Source of the DNA: an uncultured Bacteroidota bacterium
Lineage (GTDB): Bacteria; Bacteroidota; Bacteroidia; Chitinophagales; Chitinophagaceae
Assembly (NCBI GenBank): GCA_903882805.1
Contig: CAIRYK010000068.1
Span: 20,709-84,708 of the forward strand
Direction: 5' to 3'
Length of the DNA: 64,000 nucleotides
Positions 43,313-52,553 of this stretch are shown here, piece by piece. A program made the translations under genes and the position numbers. The notes below the pieces were generated by a model, which worked only from the letters and a program-made list of their open reading frames with translations, did no database searches and was not told the DNA's origin. Within the stretch, counting starts at the first letter, position 1. Each line of letters starts with the position of its first letter.

Positions 43313-45817
43313 ATGCGCTATCTGGTACTTTTTGGGGTATTTTTTATTTACACCTGCATTTACGCGCAGCAATCACCCGTTCACTTTCCTGATAATAGCG
43401 AAAAGTACTACTGTCTGTATACTAATGCATATTTAATGCGTTCTCCCTATGCCAAAGTACGCGATACTCTGGAAAAACTGCAAAAAGCTGCATTTGAAAG
43501 CGGCGATCGGGAGCTTGAAGGTAGCCTGAAATTGTTTGCGTACGTAAAAATGAACCAGGAGCAGTTAGTAGGCGCTGATACTACAGTATATAGGTTGCTA
43601 AGTCTTGCCACCTATGCAAATACACAAAAATTGAGACGCTTGGAAGCAAATGCGCTTCAATCGTTGGGTACCATTTACAACAGAAGTCAACTGCAAAGTG
43701 CGGCCGCAGAGCAATTTGTGGCTGCCTATTCGATCTATTCGAAATTTAATTTTATAGAATTTCCACAGAAACAGGATTATGTCTATGAAATTGGATTGAT
43801 GTATTACAAGTATCAGGACTATGAAAATGCCATAAGGTACCTCAAGGAAGCGCTTTATTTAAAACAATCGAACTCAAGCCAATTCTCCCCAATATCTAAT
43901 GCAATTGGGTTGTGCTATAGGAACATGAAGCAGTATGATAGCGCTATCTACTATTTTATTAATATTTATGACACTGCATTGCGCAGAAATGATAAGGTAT
44001 GGATAGGCCTTTCGCAGGGTAATATAGGCATCACTTATTTTTATCAAAACAAGTATAAGGAGGCAGAGCCATTGCTCCAAAAAAACATTAAATCGAGTGT
44101 CGCCAATTCGAGTATTAAAGATGCCGTTACATCAATGACAATATTGGCTGCAATTTATGAGCAGTGGGGTAAGTATGATGATGCAGAGCAAATATTATTA
44201 AATGCGCTGGCATTTGCTCATGAGAAGTCCTTTTGGTCTGATTATGTACTTGCAGAGAAGATTTATGAACAACTTCACAAGGTCTATCGCAGCAAAAAAC
44301 TATACACCTTCGCCTCTTTGTATGCAGACTCAGCGCTGATGGCAAAAGACAGCGTTGCATCACGTAACAATGCGATTGTCATCTCGAAAGCGCTCGAAAA
44401 ACAAAATTTTATCAGCAAGAAGTTCGCCGATGAAAAACGGCAAAATCAGGAAATACTAAATAAAGTAGAAAACGATAAAAGGCAAATGGAACAGCAGCAA
44501 CTGCTGTACAAATTTGTTATAGGTTTTCTAATTGTAGTGTTTATGTTGGCAATAGTTGTTAACCGCAACCGCAACAATCTGTTGAAAATATCTACCAATA
44601 AAAAGGACGCGCCTGAAATTGTAGTGCAGAAGATGTCTATTGTTATCATTTCTATCGCTACTTGCGCCGCTGCATTAGTTTGGACGAGTTTGTATTATTA
44701 TTACTATGGTATATGTGTGGTTACTATATTGCCATTTACTTATTTTCTATTAGTGGGGCCATCCTTGCTCATCTATTTTTTCATCAAAAAAACGCAGTTG
44801 CTTGTTAATGTTCAGTTGTTCTGTATTTTTTTTATTACGCTGATGATAGAATTTTATAGTGGCGGATTTAAGGGAGGTGTAGTAATAAATTGGGCTTTTC
44901 TTGCGCCCGTTGGCGCGCTTATGTATAAGGGTATAAGGCATGCTGCTTTTTGGATGATATTATTTATCGTTTCTATTATTTGCCTTGCGGTATTTTACGA
45001 GCATTTCTTGCCATTTTATCATCCTATTTCAGAAGTGGCGCAGTATATGTTTAATTGTATGAACATAATTGGCCCTGCTATCGTTATCTATTTCAGTATG
45101 CAGTTTTTCGTGAAGTCTGTGATAAGGGATGGTAGGTTGCTACAAGAAAACAACCTTTTATTGTCAAATACACTGGGTGAATTAAAGCTTGAAAAACAAA
45201 AGTCAGATGATTTGTTGCTGAATATTTTGCCGGAGGAGGTTGCTGACGAGCTAAAGTTGAAAGGTACCACAAAGGCCACGTATTTTGATAATGTTACTGT
45301 GCTCTTCACAGATTTTGTGAATTTTACGAGTGCAGGGGCGTTTATGGATCCTCAGAGCCTGGTTGATGAATTGCATACTTGTTTTAAAAAATTTGATGAA
45401 ATAACGAGTAAGTATGGTATCGAGAAAATAAAAACGGTTGGCGATGCTTATCTCGCAGTATCGGGATTGCCCGTTGCAAATACCCAACATGCCGAGAACA
45501 CGGTAAGCGCTGCCACAGAGATAAGCGCTTTTATGCGGGAGAGATTATCAATGCAGGAAAATAACACCTTTGCAATAAGGATTGGCATTCATAGCGGCAG
45601 CGTTGTAGCGGGCGTAGTAGGTGTTAAGAAATTTGCTTATGATATTTGGGGCGATACTGTAAATACAGCAGCCCGTATGGAGCAAAACAGTACGTCGGGA
45701 CATATAAATATTTCACAGACTACTTATAATCTGGTTAAGGATAAGTTCAAATGTACCTATCGCGGTGAGATCGAAGCCAAAGGCAAAGGAATGTTGAAGA
45801 TGTATTATGTGGAGTAG
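43313..45817 (+). CDS. TPR-membrane-class III adenylate/guanylate cyclase
   Basis: 834 aa. Signal peptide (MRYLVLFGVFFIYTCIYAQQ), about six TPR-like repeats (about 60-350: YYKYQDYENAIRYLKEALYL, SQGNIGITYFYQNKYKEAEP), a coiled coil, one membrane helix (about 400), then a block of about six further helices (about 440-600). A second coiled coil leads to a class III cyclase domain: VTVLFTDFVNFT (metal Asp), KIKTVGDAYLAVSGLP (substrate-recognition Lys, second Asp), YDIWGDTVNTAARM (transition-state Asn, Arg). Periplasmic TPRs probably sense a ligand or protein and control cAMP (or cGMP) production inside. Confidence 0.88.
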   Translation: MRYLVLFGVFFIYTCIYAQQSPVHFPDNSEKYYCLYTNAYLMRSPYAKVRDTLEKLQKAAFESGDRELEGSLKLFAYVKMNQEQLVGADTTVYRLLSLATYANTQKLRRLEANALQSLGTIYNRSQLQSAAAEQFVAAYSIYSKFNFIEFPQKQDYVYEIGLMYYKYQDYENAIRYLKEALYLKQSNSSQFSPISNAIGLCYRNMKQYDSAIYYFINIYDTALRRNDKVWIGLSQGNIGITYFYQNKYKEAEPLLQKNIKSSVANSSIKDAVTSMTILAAIYEQWGKYDDAEQILLNALAFAHEKSFWSDYVLAEKIYEQLHKVYRSKKLYTFASLYADSALMAKDSVASRNNAIVISKALEKQNFISKKFADEKRQNQEILNKVENDKRQMEQQQLLYKFVIGFLIVVFMLAIVVNRNRNNLLKISTNKKDAPEIVVQKMSIVIISIATCAAALVWTSLYYYYYGICVVTILPFTYFLLVGPSLLIYFFIKKTQLLVNVQLFCIFFITLMIEFYSGGFKGGVVINWAFLAPVGALMYKGIRHAAFWMILFIVSIICLAVFYEHFLPFYHPISEVAQYMFNCMNIIGPAIVIYFSMQFFVKSVIRDGRLLQENNLLLSNTLGELKLEKQKSDDLLLNILPEEVADELKLKGTTKATYFDNVTVLFTDFVNFTSAGAFMDPQSLVDELHTCFKKFDEITSKYGIEKIKTVGDAYLAVSGLPVANTQHAENTVSAATEISAFMRERLSMQENNTFAIRIGIHSGSVVAGVVGVKKFAYDIWGDTVNTAARMEQNSTSGHINISQTTYNLVKDKFKCTYRGEIEAKGKGMLKMYYVE

Positions 45818-46055
45818 GATGGGGTATATTTCGTAGCTCCCGCGCCTAAAATCAGGGAGTTTGTGATACTGATTTTTGTTGTTGTGGTGGTGTTTGCTTT
45901 TGTTGCGCTGCAATAATATTGTTTATTCGTCTTCAAGCAGAGCAATTACAGATTTTATAAGGTGTCTGTATGTTTTTCTTAAACTCAACCAACTATTTCC
46001 AGTTTAGCCACAATCGTTAGCTCCTACCGAAAATCGCCTTTGTACCGAGGCGTTA

Positions 46056-46391
46056 TCAGAATACTTTGGTAAACCCGGCAAACACAACAAGTATACCGGC
46101 GCTGGTAAGACCATAAAGTACAATAGGAAAACTGCCTGAAGAAAAAGAAGAAGTGATGGTTAGGAGAAAACTGGCAAAGCAGATTACAGCCCCTACTAAA
46201 ATAAGTGTTAGGCCTTGCGACATGCGTTTCGCCTGGCGCAGTTTTATGGTTTCTTTTACCAGTTCTGTTACGATTTCCTCCTCATAACCTTCTATCAGCA
46301 AGTCGTTGGTTATTTGTTCCCTGCCTTGTCCGTCATCAAGCAAGTGAAGGATTTTCTCCGTTAGCGGGCCATGTTCCGTTATTTCCATCAT
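46056..46391 (-). CDS. hypothetical protein with two membrane helices
   Basis: 111 aa. An acidic N-terminal part with a helical pattern (EKILHLLDDGQGREQITNDL...EEEIVTELVKETI) resembles short DNA-binding or dimerisation helices. It is followed by two hydrophobic helices (about 60-80 and 87-108). Not recognised. Codon use looks native. No operon partner: the flanking genes are on the other strand. Confidence 0.55.
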   Translation of the reverse strand: MMEITEHGPLTEKILHLLDDGQGREQITNDLLIEGYEEEIVTELVKETIKLRQAKRMSQGLTLILVGAVICFASFLLTITSSFSSGSFPIVLYGLTSAGILVVFAGFTKVF

Positions 46392-46566
46392 AATGCATTC
46401 GTTATTAGACCATTTAAAATTATAAAATCTAATTTACAAATCAAAATGGGCATATTTTTTATTCCATCAATTTCTATCGTCATAAATGTGGCGCTATTAC
46501 TCTGTATTTTATACAGCATGAAATTTGACAGTAACTAATGTTATTTTTGCTGCTCACTCCCTGCAT

Positions 46567-47091
46567 ATGCTTCAAGTATTATTTACAGAATCACAGATTT
46601 TTGCCTCCGACTGGAAGATCTGGTTAATAATATTGTTTGTGATGCTCATAGTGGGTCGTAAATTAGTAATGTTTGCAAAGAGGCCGAGCTCAGTAGGGTG
46701 GGGCTACAAAGCTGCGGCAATATTGGGCATTGCGCTACCTGTCGTTCTTGTGCTTGGGTTTATGGCCATGAGCTTGACAACAATTATAGATGCTGAGGGT
46801 ATTTCATTTGGTTTTTCGTGGGTAGGTAAAACGTCTAATCGAATATTATGGCGCGATGTTGAGAAGGTTTACGTTCGTCAATACAAGCCACTCGATGAGT
46901 ACGGCGGATGGGGGTGGCGCGATGGCGAGCGACCGGGCGAAGGAGCCTATAATGTAAAGGGCGACATGGGCTTACAACTTATTTACAAGGGCCATAAACG
47001 GTTGCTGATAGGAACACAACAGCCGGAAAAGCTAAAAACAATAGTGGATAGTCTTAATAAAAGCGGCATTATTCATTCGGTGGCTAATTGA
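46567..47091 (+). CDS. hypothetical membrane protein with PH-like C-terminal domain
   Basis: 174 aa from ATG 46567; an in-frame TTG at 46525 is rejected as it adds no conserved sequence. Two N-terminal helices (WKIWLIILFVMLIVG and AAAILGIALPVVLVLGFM) are followed by a soluble domain with strand pattern (IIDAEGISFGF, RILWRDVEKVYVRQY, LQLIYKGHKRLLIGTQQPEK) like bacterial PH or YcxB-type domains. Function unknown. Confidence 0.6.
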   Translation: MLQVLFTESQIFASDWKIWLIILFVMLIVGRKLVMFAKRPSSVGWGYKAAAILGIALPVVLVLGFMAMSLTTIIDAEGISFGFSWVGKTSNRILWRDVEKVYVRQYKPLDEYGGWGWRDGERPGEGAYNVKGDMGLQLIYKGHKRLLIGTQQPEKLKTIVDSLNKSGIIHSVAN

Positions 47092-47199
47092 CTTGGTTTA
47101 AGCGACTCCTTTGTTTCATAGATTTTTTGAATGTTAGACAATTTAGCAGGGCATTCAGTCGTTTATCATCTTATATAAACCTAATCTTAGCTATAAACC

Positions 47200-48753
47200 G
47201 TGAAGAAGTTAGATATACTGCTTTTGTCGGCTGTTGTATCGGTCTTTGTTTTTTTTAAGACCGACCACCTACCGATAGCTTTTTATTGGGATGAAAGCTG
47301 GGTGTATGCTCCTGCTATAAAGCTACTATACCAGCATGGGGTTAGTATAATGCCCAATGCAATACCAGTTGATTTTTCTCGCGGTCATCCGTTGTTGTTT
47401 CATGCGGCCTATGTATTATGGATGAGGCTTTTTGGTCCCTCCAATTATGCCATGCACTGTTTTGCATTAGTTATATCTGTTTCGCTGGTAGTGGTGTTGT
47501 TCCGGGCTATGTTTAGTTTGTTTGGTAGGCAGGTAGCATGGTTTAGCGTGGTTTTGTTACTCACAGGCAAGGTGTTTTTTGTAGAATCGGCATTTGTGCT
47601 TAATGATATAGCGCTCGGGTTGTTTGCATTGCTCACTATTGTCAGTTATTGTCGGCAGCGGTATCATTGGGCTGCACTTTACCTTACTTTACTTGTATTT
47701 ATCAAGGAAAGCGGCATAGTTGCGGCTGCAGTAATTGCTATTGATATTACAATTGGTTTATTGATTAGCAGAATTACCCTTCGCGAAGCAATGATGCGGT
47801 CAATAAGCGTATTAATACCTGCACTTTTTTTGTTTGTATTTTTTGCTGTACACAAGGCTACAATGGGGTGGTTTCTTTATCCCGGTCATACATCAATTAT
47901 CAATTTCGGAATCGACAATTCCCTAAGTCATTTGTTGATCGGGTTGTCTTATATTTTCTACTACAACCAAATGTATTGTTGTTATGTGCCGCTAGTTGTA
48001 TTGTCGGTATTTGCTGCATTTAAAAACAAACGGCCAGTTTATGCTGTTGTTCCTGCTTGGTTTGCCCTGTTATTTCTGTTTATTCTATACTTATCCAGTC
48101 GCGATTTCGTATACTATATTTTCATTGGGCTTACAATTGCAGGTATCGCGTATTTACTGGTCCGAAAATGGCATGGGCTTAGTGCTATTCAAGAACGGTT
48201 TATAAAGTTGTCGATATCGTTTGTTGTCGCGTTTACTTATTTCTGTTGCATCAATTTTTGGGAGTCGCGGTATCTTTTTCCGGCACAGTTGTTTGTGTCT
48301 GCGGTTTTACTGCCGGTTTTTTGCAACCATTTTATAATACGGCCCGCCAAAGACCTGCTTGCCTATGTAGTTGCTTTCTCCGCGCTAAGCGGCATACAAA
48401 ATTTCAAAATAATAGATGATGAGCAATTGATTTTTGATCGCATAGAAGCACAGCAGGCCATAGTAAAATATTGTGTCAGCAAAAAGCTCTACAATAAACA
48501 TATTTATACAAAGGCATACTTGCAGGGAGTGCATCTTAAAGACCCCAATACGGGGTTTCTGCCAGATACAACTACATTTAGGTATGTGAGCAACAAACTC
48601 GATAGCGCCACAGAATACTTTATTTTCGATAATATAGAAGTTGATCCGAGCGATTTTAAAATACAGGATACCTGCAAGCCTGCTTTAGAATATAGTTTTC
48701 ACAAAGGAAGTGTTACTGCAGGTTTGTTTAGGCGTGTTACTACGGTTAAATAG
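47200..48753 (+). CDS. GT-C/GT39-like membrane glycosyltransferase
   Basis: 517 aa starting with GTG. Roughly 10-12 membrane helices. The first periplasmic loop carries WDESWVYAPA (Asp31-Glu32), the acidic pair used by ArnT/PMT-type GT-C transferases, and FSRGHPLLFHAAYVLWMRLF, a typical GT39 first-loop sequence. The C-terminal soluble region (about 400-517) is periplasmic. Such enzymes move sugars from polyprenyl phosphate to lipid A, proteins or glycans; the acceptor is unknown. A GC-rich bidirectional terminator follows. Confidence 0.75.
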   Translation: MKKLDILLLSAVVSVFVFFKTDHLPIAFYWDESWVYAPAIKLLYQHGVSIMPNAIPVDFSRGHPLLFHAAYVLWMRLFGPSNYAMHCFALVISVSLVVVLFRAMFSLFGRQVAWFSVVLLLTGKVFFVESAFVLNDIALGLFALLTIVSYCRQRYHWAALYLTLLVFIKESGIVAAAVIAIDITIGLLISRITLREAMMRSISVLIPALFLFVFFAVHKATMGWFLYPGHTSIINFGIDNSLSHLLIGLSYIFYYNQMYCCYVPLVVLSVFAAFKNKRPVYAVVPAWFALLFLFILYLSSRDFVYYIFIGLTIAGIAYLLVRKWHGLSAIQERFIKLSISFVVAFTYFCCINFWESRYLFPAQLFVSAVLLPVFCNHFIIRPAKDLLAYVVAFSALSGIQNFKIIDDEQLIFDRIEAQQAIVKYCVSKKLYNKHIYTKAYLQGVHLKDPNTGFLPDTTTFRYVSNKLDSATEYFIFDNIEVDPSDFKIQDTCKPALEYSFHKGSVTAGLFRRVTTVK

Positions 48754-48758
48754 AATAT

Positions 48759-48783
48759 CAGCTCCCGCGCCCTGCGGGAGCTG
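48759..48783. terminator. bidirectional terminator
   Basis: A 10-bp perfect stem cagctcccgc/gcgggagctg with a 5-nt loop lies between the convergent glycosyltransferase and the 48803-49570 gene. Confidence 0.75.
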
Positions 48784-48802
48784 ACGGATAGGGATTACAG
48801 GC

Positions 48803-49570
48803 TCAACTCATCTTGCTAATTGTTTTTTCGAGTGGTGTTTTTTCAGCGACGCTCGTTTGTGCGCTGCCTGCCTGCGGCGCTTTTTCCTTAGCCCTTAGCG
48901 TAGTAAGGGTAAACTGAATGCTGGTTACTGCAATTAGCAGAATTGTAGACACTATAGTATTTACTCTTGTTTCGGGCTTACGAAAACCTGTAAGAAAGAA
49001 TGTGGGTATGAAAACAAAAAAAGTGATTCCCAGTGTGCACAGCCAAAGCTCGTGTTTGTAGGACCACTGTTGTAATAATGAAAACATAGACAGACAGTAC
49101 AAAATGCCCACAAGCGCGCCCATTACTAAAATTACTTTGTCGCGCATGGCGCTTACCTCTTTTATTTTTAGTATCACCATCAGCGGTAAGAATAGTAAAC
49201 TGAAAACAAGGATAGACATAAACAGCAGCGCGCCTGCGCCGGGCCAGTGCATGATTTTAAAGAACGAGCCAACAATAAATCCGATAGCCGATACTGTGCC
49301 GGCTGCAAGCATTATTTTTTTCATCGCATAGTAGTGTTTAAATGTTAATAAATCGATGGTTTCCAGTTCTATTTCGCGCAGTTCTTTTCTGTAAAACTGT
49401 TTTATGGCGTTTTTATAGAACTCCTCAAAGTCATCGTTCTCTTTGAGGCTTTGCTCAATGATGCAGCACACGTGATCCAGAAGGTTCAACTGCAGGTCCT
49501 CCGTTTCAACTCCATTACGTCTAATATCGTCGAGGATATACGTTATCTGTTCTTCGCTTAAGCAATACAT
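48803..49570 (-). CDS. PadR-linked membrane protein
   Basis: 255 aa. The N-terminal cytoplasmic part (about 1-80: SEEQITYILDDIRRNGVETE, then LLDHVCCIIEQSL) resembles the HAAS/DUF1700-type helical regions found in proteins encoded with PadR regulators. Six membrane helices follow; the first hairpin contains FKIMHWPGAG, a sequence type also seen in GldL and in related Bacteroidota membrane proteins. It begins at the base immediately after the PadR stop, so the two are co-transcribed. Function unknown; control of, or by, the PadR protein is inferred. Confidence 0.7.
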   Translation of the reverse strand: MYCLSEEQITYILDDIRRNGVETEDLQLNLLDHVCCIIEQSLKENDDFEEFYKNAIKQFYRKELREIELETIDLLTFKHYYAMKKIMLAAGTVSAIGFIVGSFFKIMHWPGAGALLFMSILVFSLLFLPLMVILKIKEVSAMRDKVILVMGALVGILYCLSMFSLLQQWSYKHELWLCTLGITFFVFIPTFFLTGFRKPETRVNTIVSTILLIAVTSIQFTLTTLRAKEKAPQAGSAQTSVAEKTPLEKTISKMS

Positions 49571-49912
49571 TTAGGCTGTTGTTGTTTTTATATCCAGCAA
49601 AAAAGTCATTGTGTTCAGAAAGTCGGCAAATTCAGTCACTTTCTCATTTGTTTTTACCGTGCCGGCAGGACTAATGCTGTAGTACTTGCGCATGCGCTTG
49701 CCTATATATTCTGTTTCGGTTGTTACCAGGCCTTCGCTTTCCAGTGCATGTAGGGTAGGGTATAGCGCACCTTCAGTTATCTGTATTTTATCCAGCGTCA
49801 GCTCTTTCACTTTTTGCGTTATTTCGTACCCATACATTTTTGTGTGGGTAGAGAGCAACTTCAATACTATAGTTTTTAGCGTGCCTTTTATTAATTCTGA
49901 TGAATAGATCAT
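49571..49912 (-). CDS. PadR-family transcriptional regulator
   Basis: 113 aa winged helix. LIKGTLKTIVLKLLSTHTKM then YGYEITQKVKELTLDKIQIT, EGALYPTLHALESEGLVTTE and YIGKRMRKYYSISPAGT are the canonical PadR blocks (helix pair and wing). It lies with no gap ahead of the membrane-protein gene, an arrangement common for PadR plus DUF1700-type pairs that often respond to envelope stress or antibiotics. Confidence 0.92.
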   Translation of the reverse strand: MIYSSELIKGTLKTIVLKLLSTHTKMYGYEITQKVKELTLDKIQITEGALYPTLHALESEGLVTTETEYIGKRMRKYYSISPAGTVKTNEKVTEFADFLNTMTFLLDIKTTTA

Positions 49913-50024
49913 TTCATGTCGTTTACCTAAGACAAAGATACATAAGACTTCGATGTATTTGCATTTTTCTTGAAAAATATTTTTTGCATGGTCGATCCAC
50001 CATCTTTAGGGTAGGGCAAAAAAC

Positions 50025-50060
50025 AAAAGCCGGCCAATATTTGTCATTAGCCGGCCTTTT
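50025..50060 (-). terminator. terminator of the efflux operon
   Basis: The stem ccggc/gccgg is extended by A/T pairs (aaaag...cctttt, one bulge) and lies 15 bp after the TolC-like stop. Confidence 0.55.
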
Positions 50061-50074
50061 ATCGTAAAAGAGGA

Positions 50075-51397
50075 TTAGTATCCTGCTATTTTCATTGCTT
50101 CTATATTTTTTTGTGCCATCGTCATTAGGCTGGCCTGTAGTTGTGCTTCTTCCTTTTGCAATGCAAGTTCTTCGGTATTCAATTCGTAGGCTGTTGCCTG
50201 CCCTTGACTGAAACGCTGCTGATAAATAGCGATGTTGTCCTTCATCAATGCAATATTGCTTTGCAGGGTTTGGGCAGCGCTTTCCAGATACTTTAGGTCT
50301 TCCAAAATCGACTGTAAGTCGGCATCTGATTTTCTGCGTGCGTCTTCAAGCTGGTAGCCAATGGCCAGTTGTTCGGCATCCAGTTGCCGCAAGTGGGTTA
50401 TACGGGTCGCGCCATTTAGTATAGGCCACTTTACGGTAACCCCAACATAGCTATTACCAAACCAAGAGTTGGCTAAGACAGGGTTAAATATGCTGCTGTA
50501 CTGATTAGCGCCTAGAAAACCCTGAAGTCCTACTGTTGGTAAGCCTTTTCTGTTTTCAGTAATACGTTGTTTTTGATTGAGTTCTTGTTTGAACGACAGT
50601 TGCTCCAGTTCTGGCAATGCAGCGTAGTTAACCGTCGCCGATTTTTCAATCATTGTGAACCGCGCGATGCTTTGTTCGTCTATCGCAGCAGTAAGTATTT
50701 GTTGTAGTGGCAGACCAGTAAGGTAGCTAAGGTAAATTTTCTGTTTTACAACGTCTGTTACTACCTGCCTATAGGCGCTGACGGCGTTATTCTGATTTTG
50801 TAGCGCTTTATTCAGTTCGGTGCGCAGTATTTTACCCTCGTTGTATTTTGCTGTTACAAGGGTTACTGTTTTTAAGGTGCGTTCGGTATCTATAACCGAG
50901 CTGGTTATTTGTCGCTGTTTCTGGCAAATGGTGGCAAAAGTACTTAGCGCCTCATATTTTAATTCTCTGTTTGCAGCGGCTGTTTCCGTGTTTTTCAGGC
51001 GTTCATTAAGCCTACTTTCTGCAGCCATGCTACTTATTGTAGCATCGATAAGCGGTTGATACAGGGTAGCGCCTGCGCTTTGCTGCCACGCCGTACCAAA
51101 TTGGATGGCGCGTTTTTCGTCGGTTGGCACAGCGTTGAATTGGCCTATGGGGAGTATAGATGTCTGAATAATTGGGTTGTACCTATAGTCGTATGCAAGA
51201 GATATCTGCGGCCAGTATTTTGCATTTAGTTCCTGCGTTTTCAGGCCTGCTATCAGTTGTTCTTGCTTTTTTGCTTTCAGGGTGTTTTTGTTGTGCAGCG
51301 CTGCGGCAATACAAGAGTCGGCAGTGAGTTGTTGCGCCCACAGCTGTTGCGCTGATGCGCCTAACATAACTACTACTGTCAATAATCTTTTTTTCAT
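50075..51397 (-). CDS. TolC-family outer-membrane efflux protein
   Basis: 440 aa. Signal peptide MKKRLLTVVVMLGASAQQLWAQ; two OEP repeats of long helices and short strands (QLTADSCIAAALHNKNTLKA; LNEARRKSDADLQS-like AYQLEDARRKSDADLQSILE region). It provides the outer-membrane channel for the ABC/HlyD system encoded directly upstream in the same operon (10 bp after the permease stop). Exported substrate unknown. Confidence 0.88.
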   Translation of the reverse strand: MKKRLLTVVVMLGASAQQLWAQQLTADSCIAAALHNKNTLKAKKQEQLIAGLKTQELNAKYWPQISLAYDYRYNPIIQTSILPIGQFNAVPTDEKRAIQFGTAWQQSAGATLYQPLIDATISSMAAESRLNERLKNTETAAANRELKYEALSTFATICQKQRQITSSVIDTERTLKTVTLVTAKYNEGKILRTELNKALQNQNNAVSAYRQVVTDVVKQKIYLSYLTGLPLQQILTAAIDEQSIARFTMIEKSATVNYAALPELEQLSFKQELNQKQRITENRKGLPTVGLQGFLGANQYSSIFNPVLANSWFGNSYVGVTVKWPILNGATRITHLRQLDAEQLAIGYQLEDARRKSDADLQSILEDLKYLESAAQTLQSNIALMKDNIAIYQQRFSQGQATAYELNTEELALQKEEAQLQASLMTMAQKNIEAMKIAGY

Positions 51398-51407
51398 AGA
51401 AGTACTA

Positions 51408-52544
51408 TTATCTGAATACCGAGGCTGGTTCTACACCATTTATTTTCCGGATGGCAAACAGCGAACCGCCAACTGAAATGAATATTGTAATAAGGAATAA
51501 ACCAAGTATAAGCAATGGAGAATAAGTGTAAACAAGACCTGCATTGTATACCCCCATCCTGAAACCCTCGAGCAACAATATGGCCAATATAAACCCGATA
51601 AGCGCAAAAAGGAAGGCCTGTGTAAGTATCAGTCGGCGCACATAACCGTTTGTAGCGCCAATGGCTTTTAGCGTGCCATAATCCTTCATTCTGTCGAGCG
51701 CCGATGAGTAAAGGGTTAGGCCAATTATGAAGAACCCGCTGATAATGGCAAATATCACCAGCGAGCCAATACTGGTACCTATATTGGAAGATACAGTAAT
51801 AAACTTGATGGTGGTGTTTTTCAGGTCCTGACTATCCCATGCTTTTACGCCATAAATTGTGTTGTTGATGTTGTTGATCACCTGCTTGCGACTATAGCCT
51901 GGCTTAACTTTTACGGCTACTGCGCTTACTTTATTGACTGGGAAGTTGGCGAAAAAGCGGGCTTTTGATAGGGTAGTGTAAAACAATGCTCCACCAAAGC
52001 ACCGGGCGTTTTTGGTTTGTACTTTTATTTGGGCGCTTTTGCCATTTATCTCTATTTGTGTGCCAATATCCAGCGAGTTATTGAGCGTGGCAGCATCAAA
52101 AAAGTCGGCCGACACTGCGCCGTCCAGTAATAAGTCATCCAGTTTTCCTGCAAAAATTTTATCGCGGCGCGGTCCGGCTACATATTCCGGCGCTTCGCTT
52201 CCTATTAGCTGAATGGGAGCAGTTTTGCCGTTGGCAAATTTCAATATTGCTCCTGTAGCTATTATACCATATGTTTGGTCCACGCCATCTATACTCCTTA
52301 TTTCCCGCGTCAGCCGCTCATCCAAATTGGACAGTTCGTTGGCGTTTTGGGTAATATTGTCCACTACCCAAATCTCGCCCATGTCCTGCCTCGAGTTTTC
52401 TACCAGCCCACCCATCAGGCCTGTAAGAAAGGAGAGTATGCCAACCTGTTGTCCTATCAAAAAAATACTGATTACAATACCTATAATAATACCAATACTT
52501 TTGGCCTTATCATATTTCATAAACTTATACGCAATTCGCAGCAT
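51408..52544 (-). CDS. ABC transporter permease (FtsX/DevC-like)
   Basis: 378 aa, four membrane helices: one N-terminal (IGIIIGIVISIFLIGQQVGI), a large periplasmic MacB_PCD-like domain (about 45-250), then three helices ending in a FtsX domain with the DRMKDYGTLKAIGATNGYVR block. This is the DevC/MacB-type permease layout. It is the second membrane-export component of the operon ATPase-HlyD-permease-TolC. Confidence 0.88.
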   Translation of the reverse strand: MLRIAYKFMKYDKAKSIGIIIGIVISIFLIGQQVGILSFLTGLMGGLVENSRQDMGEIWVVDNITQNANELSNLDERLTREIRSIDGVDQTYGIIATGAILKFANGKTAPIQLIGSEAPEYVAGPRRDKIFAGKLDDLLLDGAVSADFFDAATLNNSLDIGTQIEINGKSAQIKVQTKNARCFGGALFYTTLSKARFFANFPVNKVSAVAVKVKPGYSRKQVINNINNTIYGVKAWDSQDLKNTTIKFITVSSNIGTSIGSLVIFAIISGFFIIGLTLYSSALDRMKDYGTLKAIGATNGYVRRLILTQAFLFALIGFILAILLLEGFRMGVYNAGLVYTYSPLLILGLFLITIFISVGGSLFAIRKINGVEPASVFR

Positions 52545-52553
52545 GGTGGTTGA

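Noticed and set aside
45835..45862. agctccc...gggagtt inverted repeat after the cyclase gene as a terminator
   Set aside because: Only about 7 bp with a 13-nt loop and no T-run; too weak to call.
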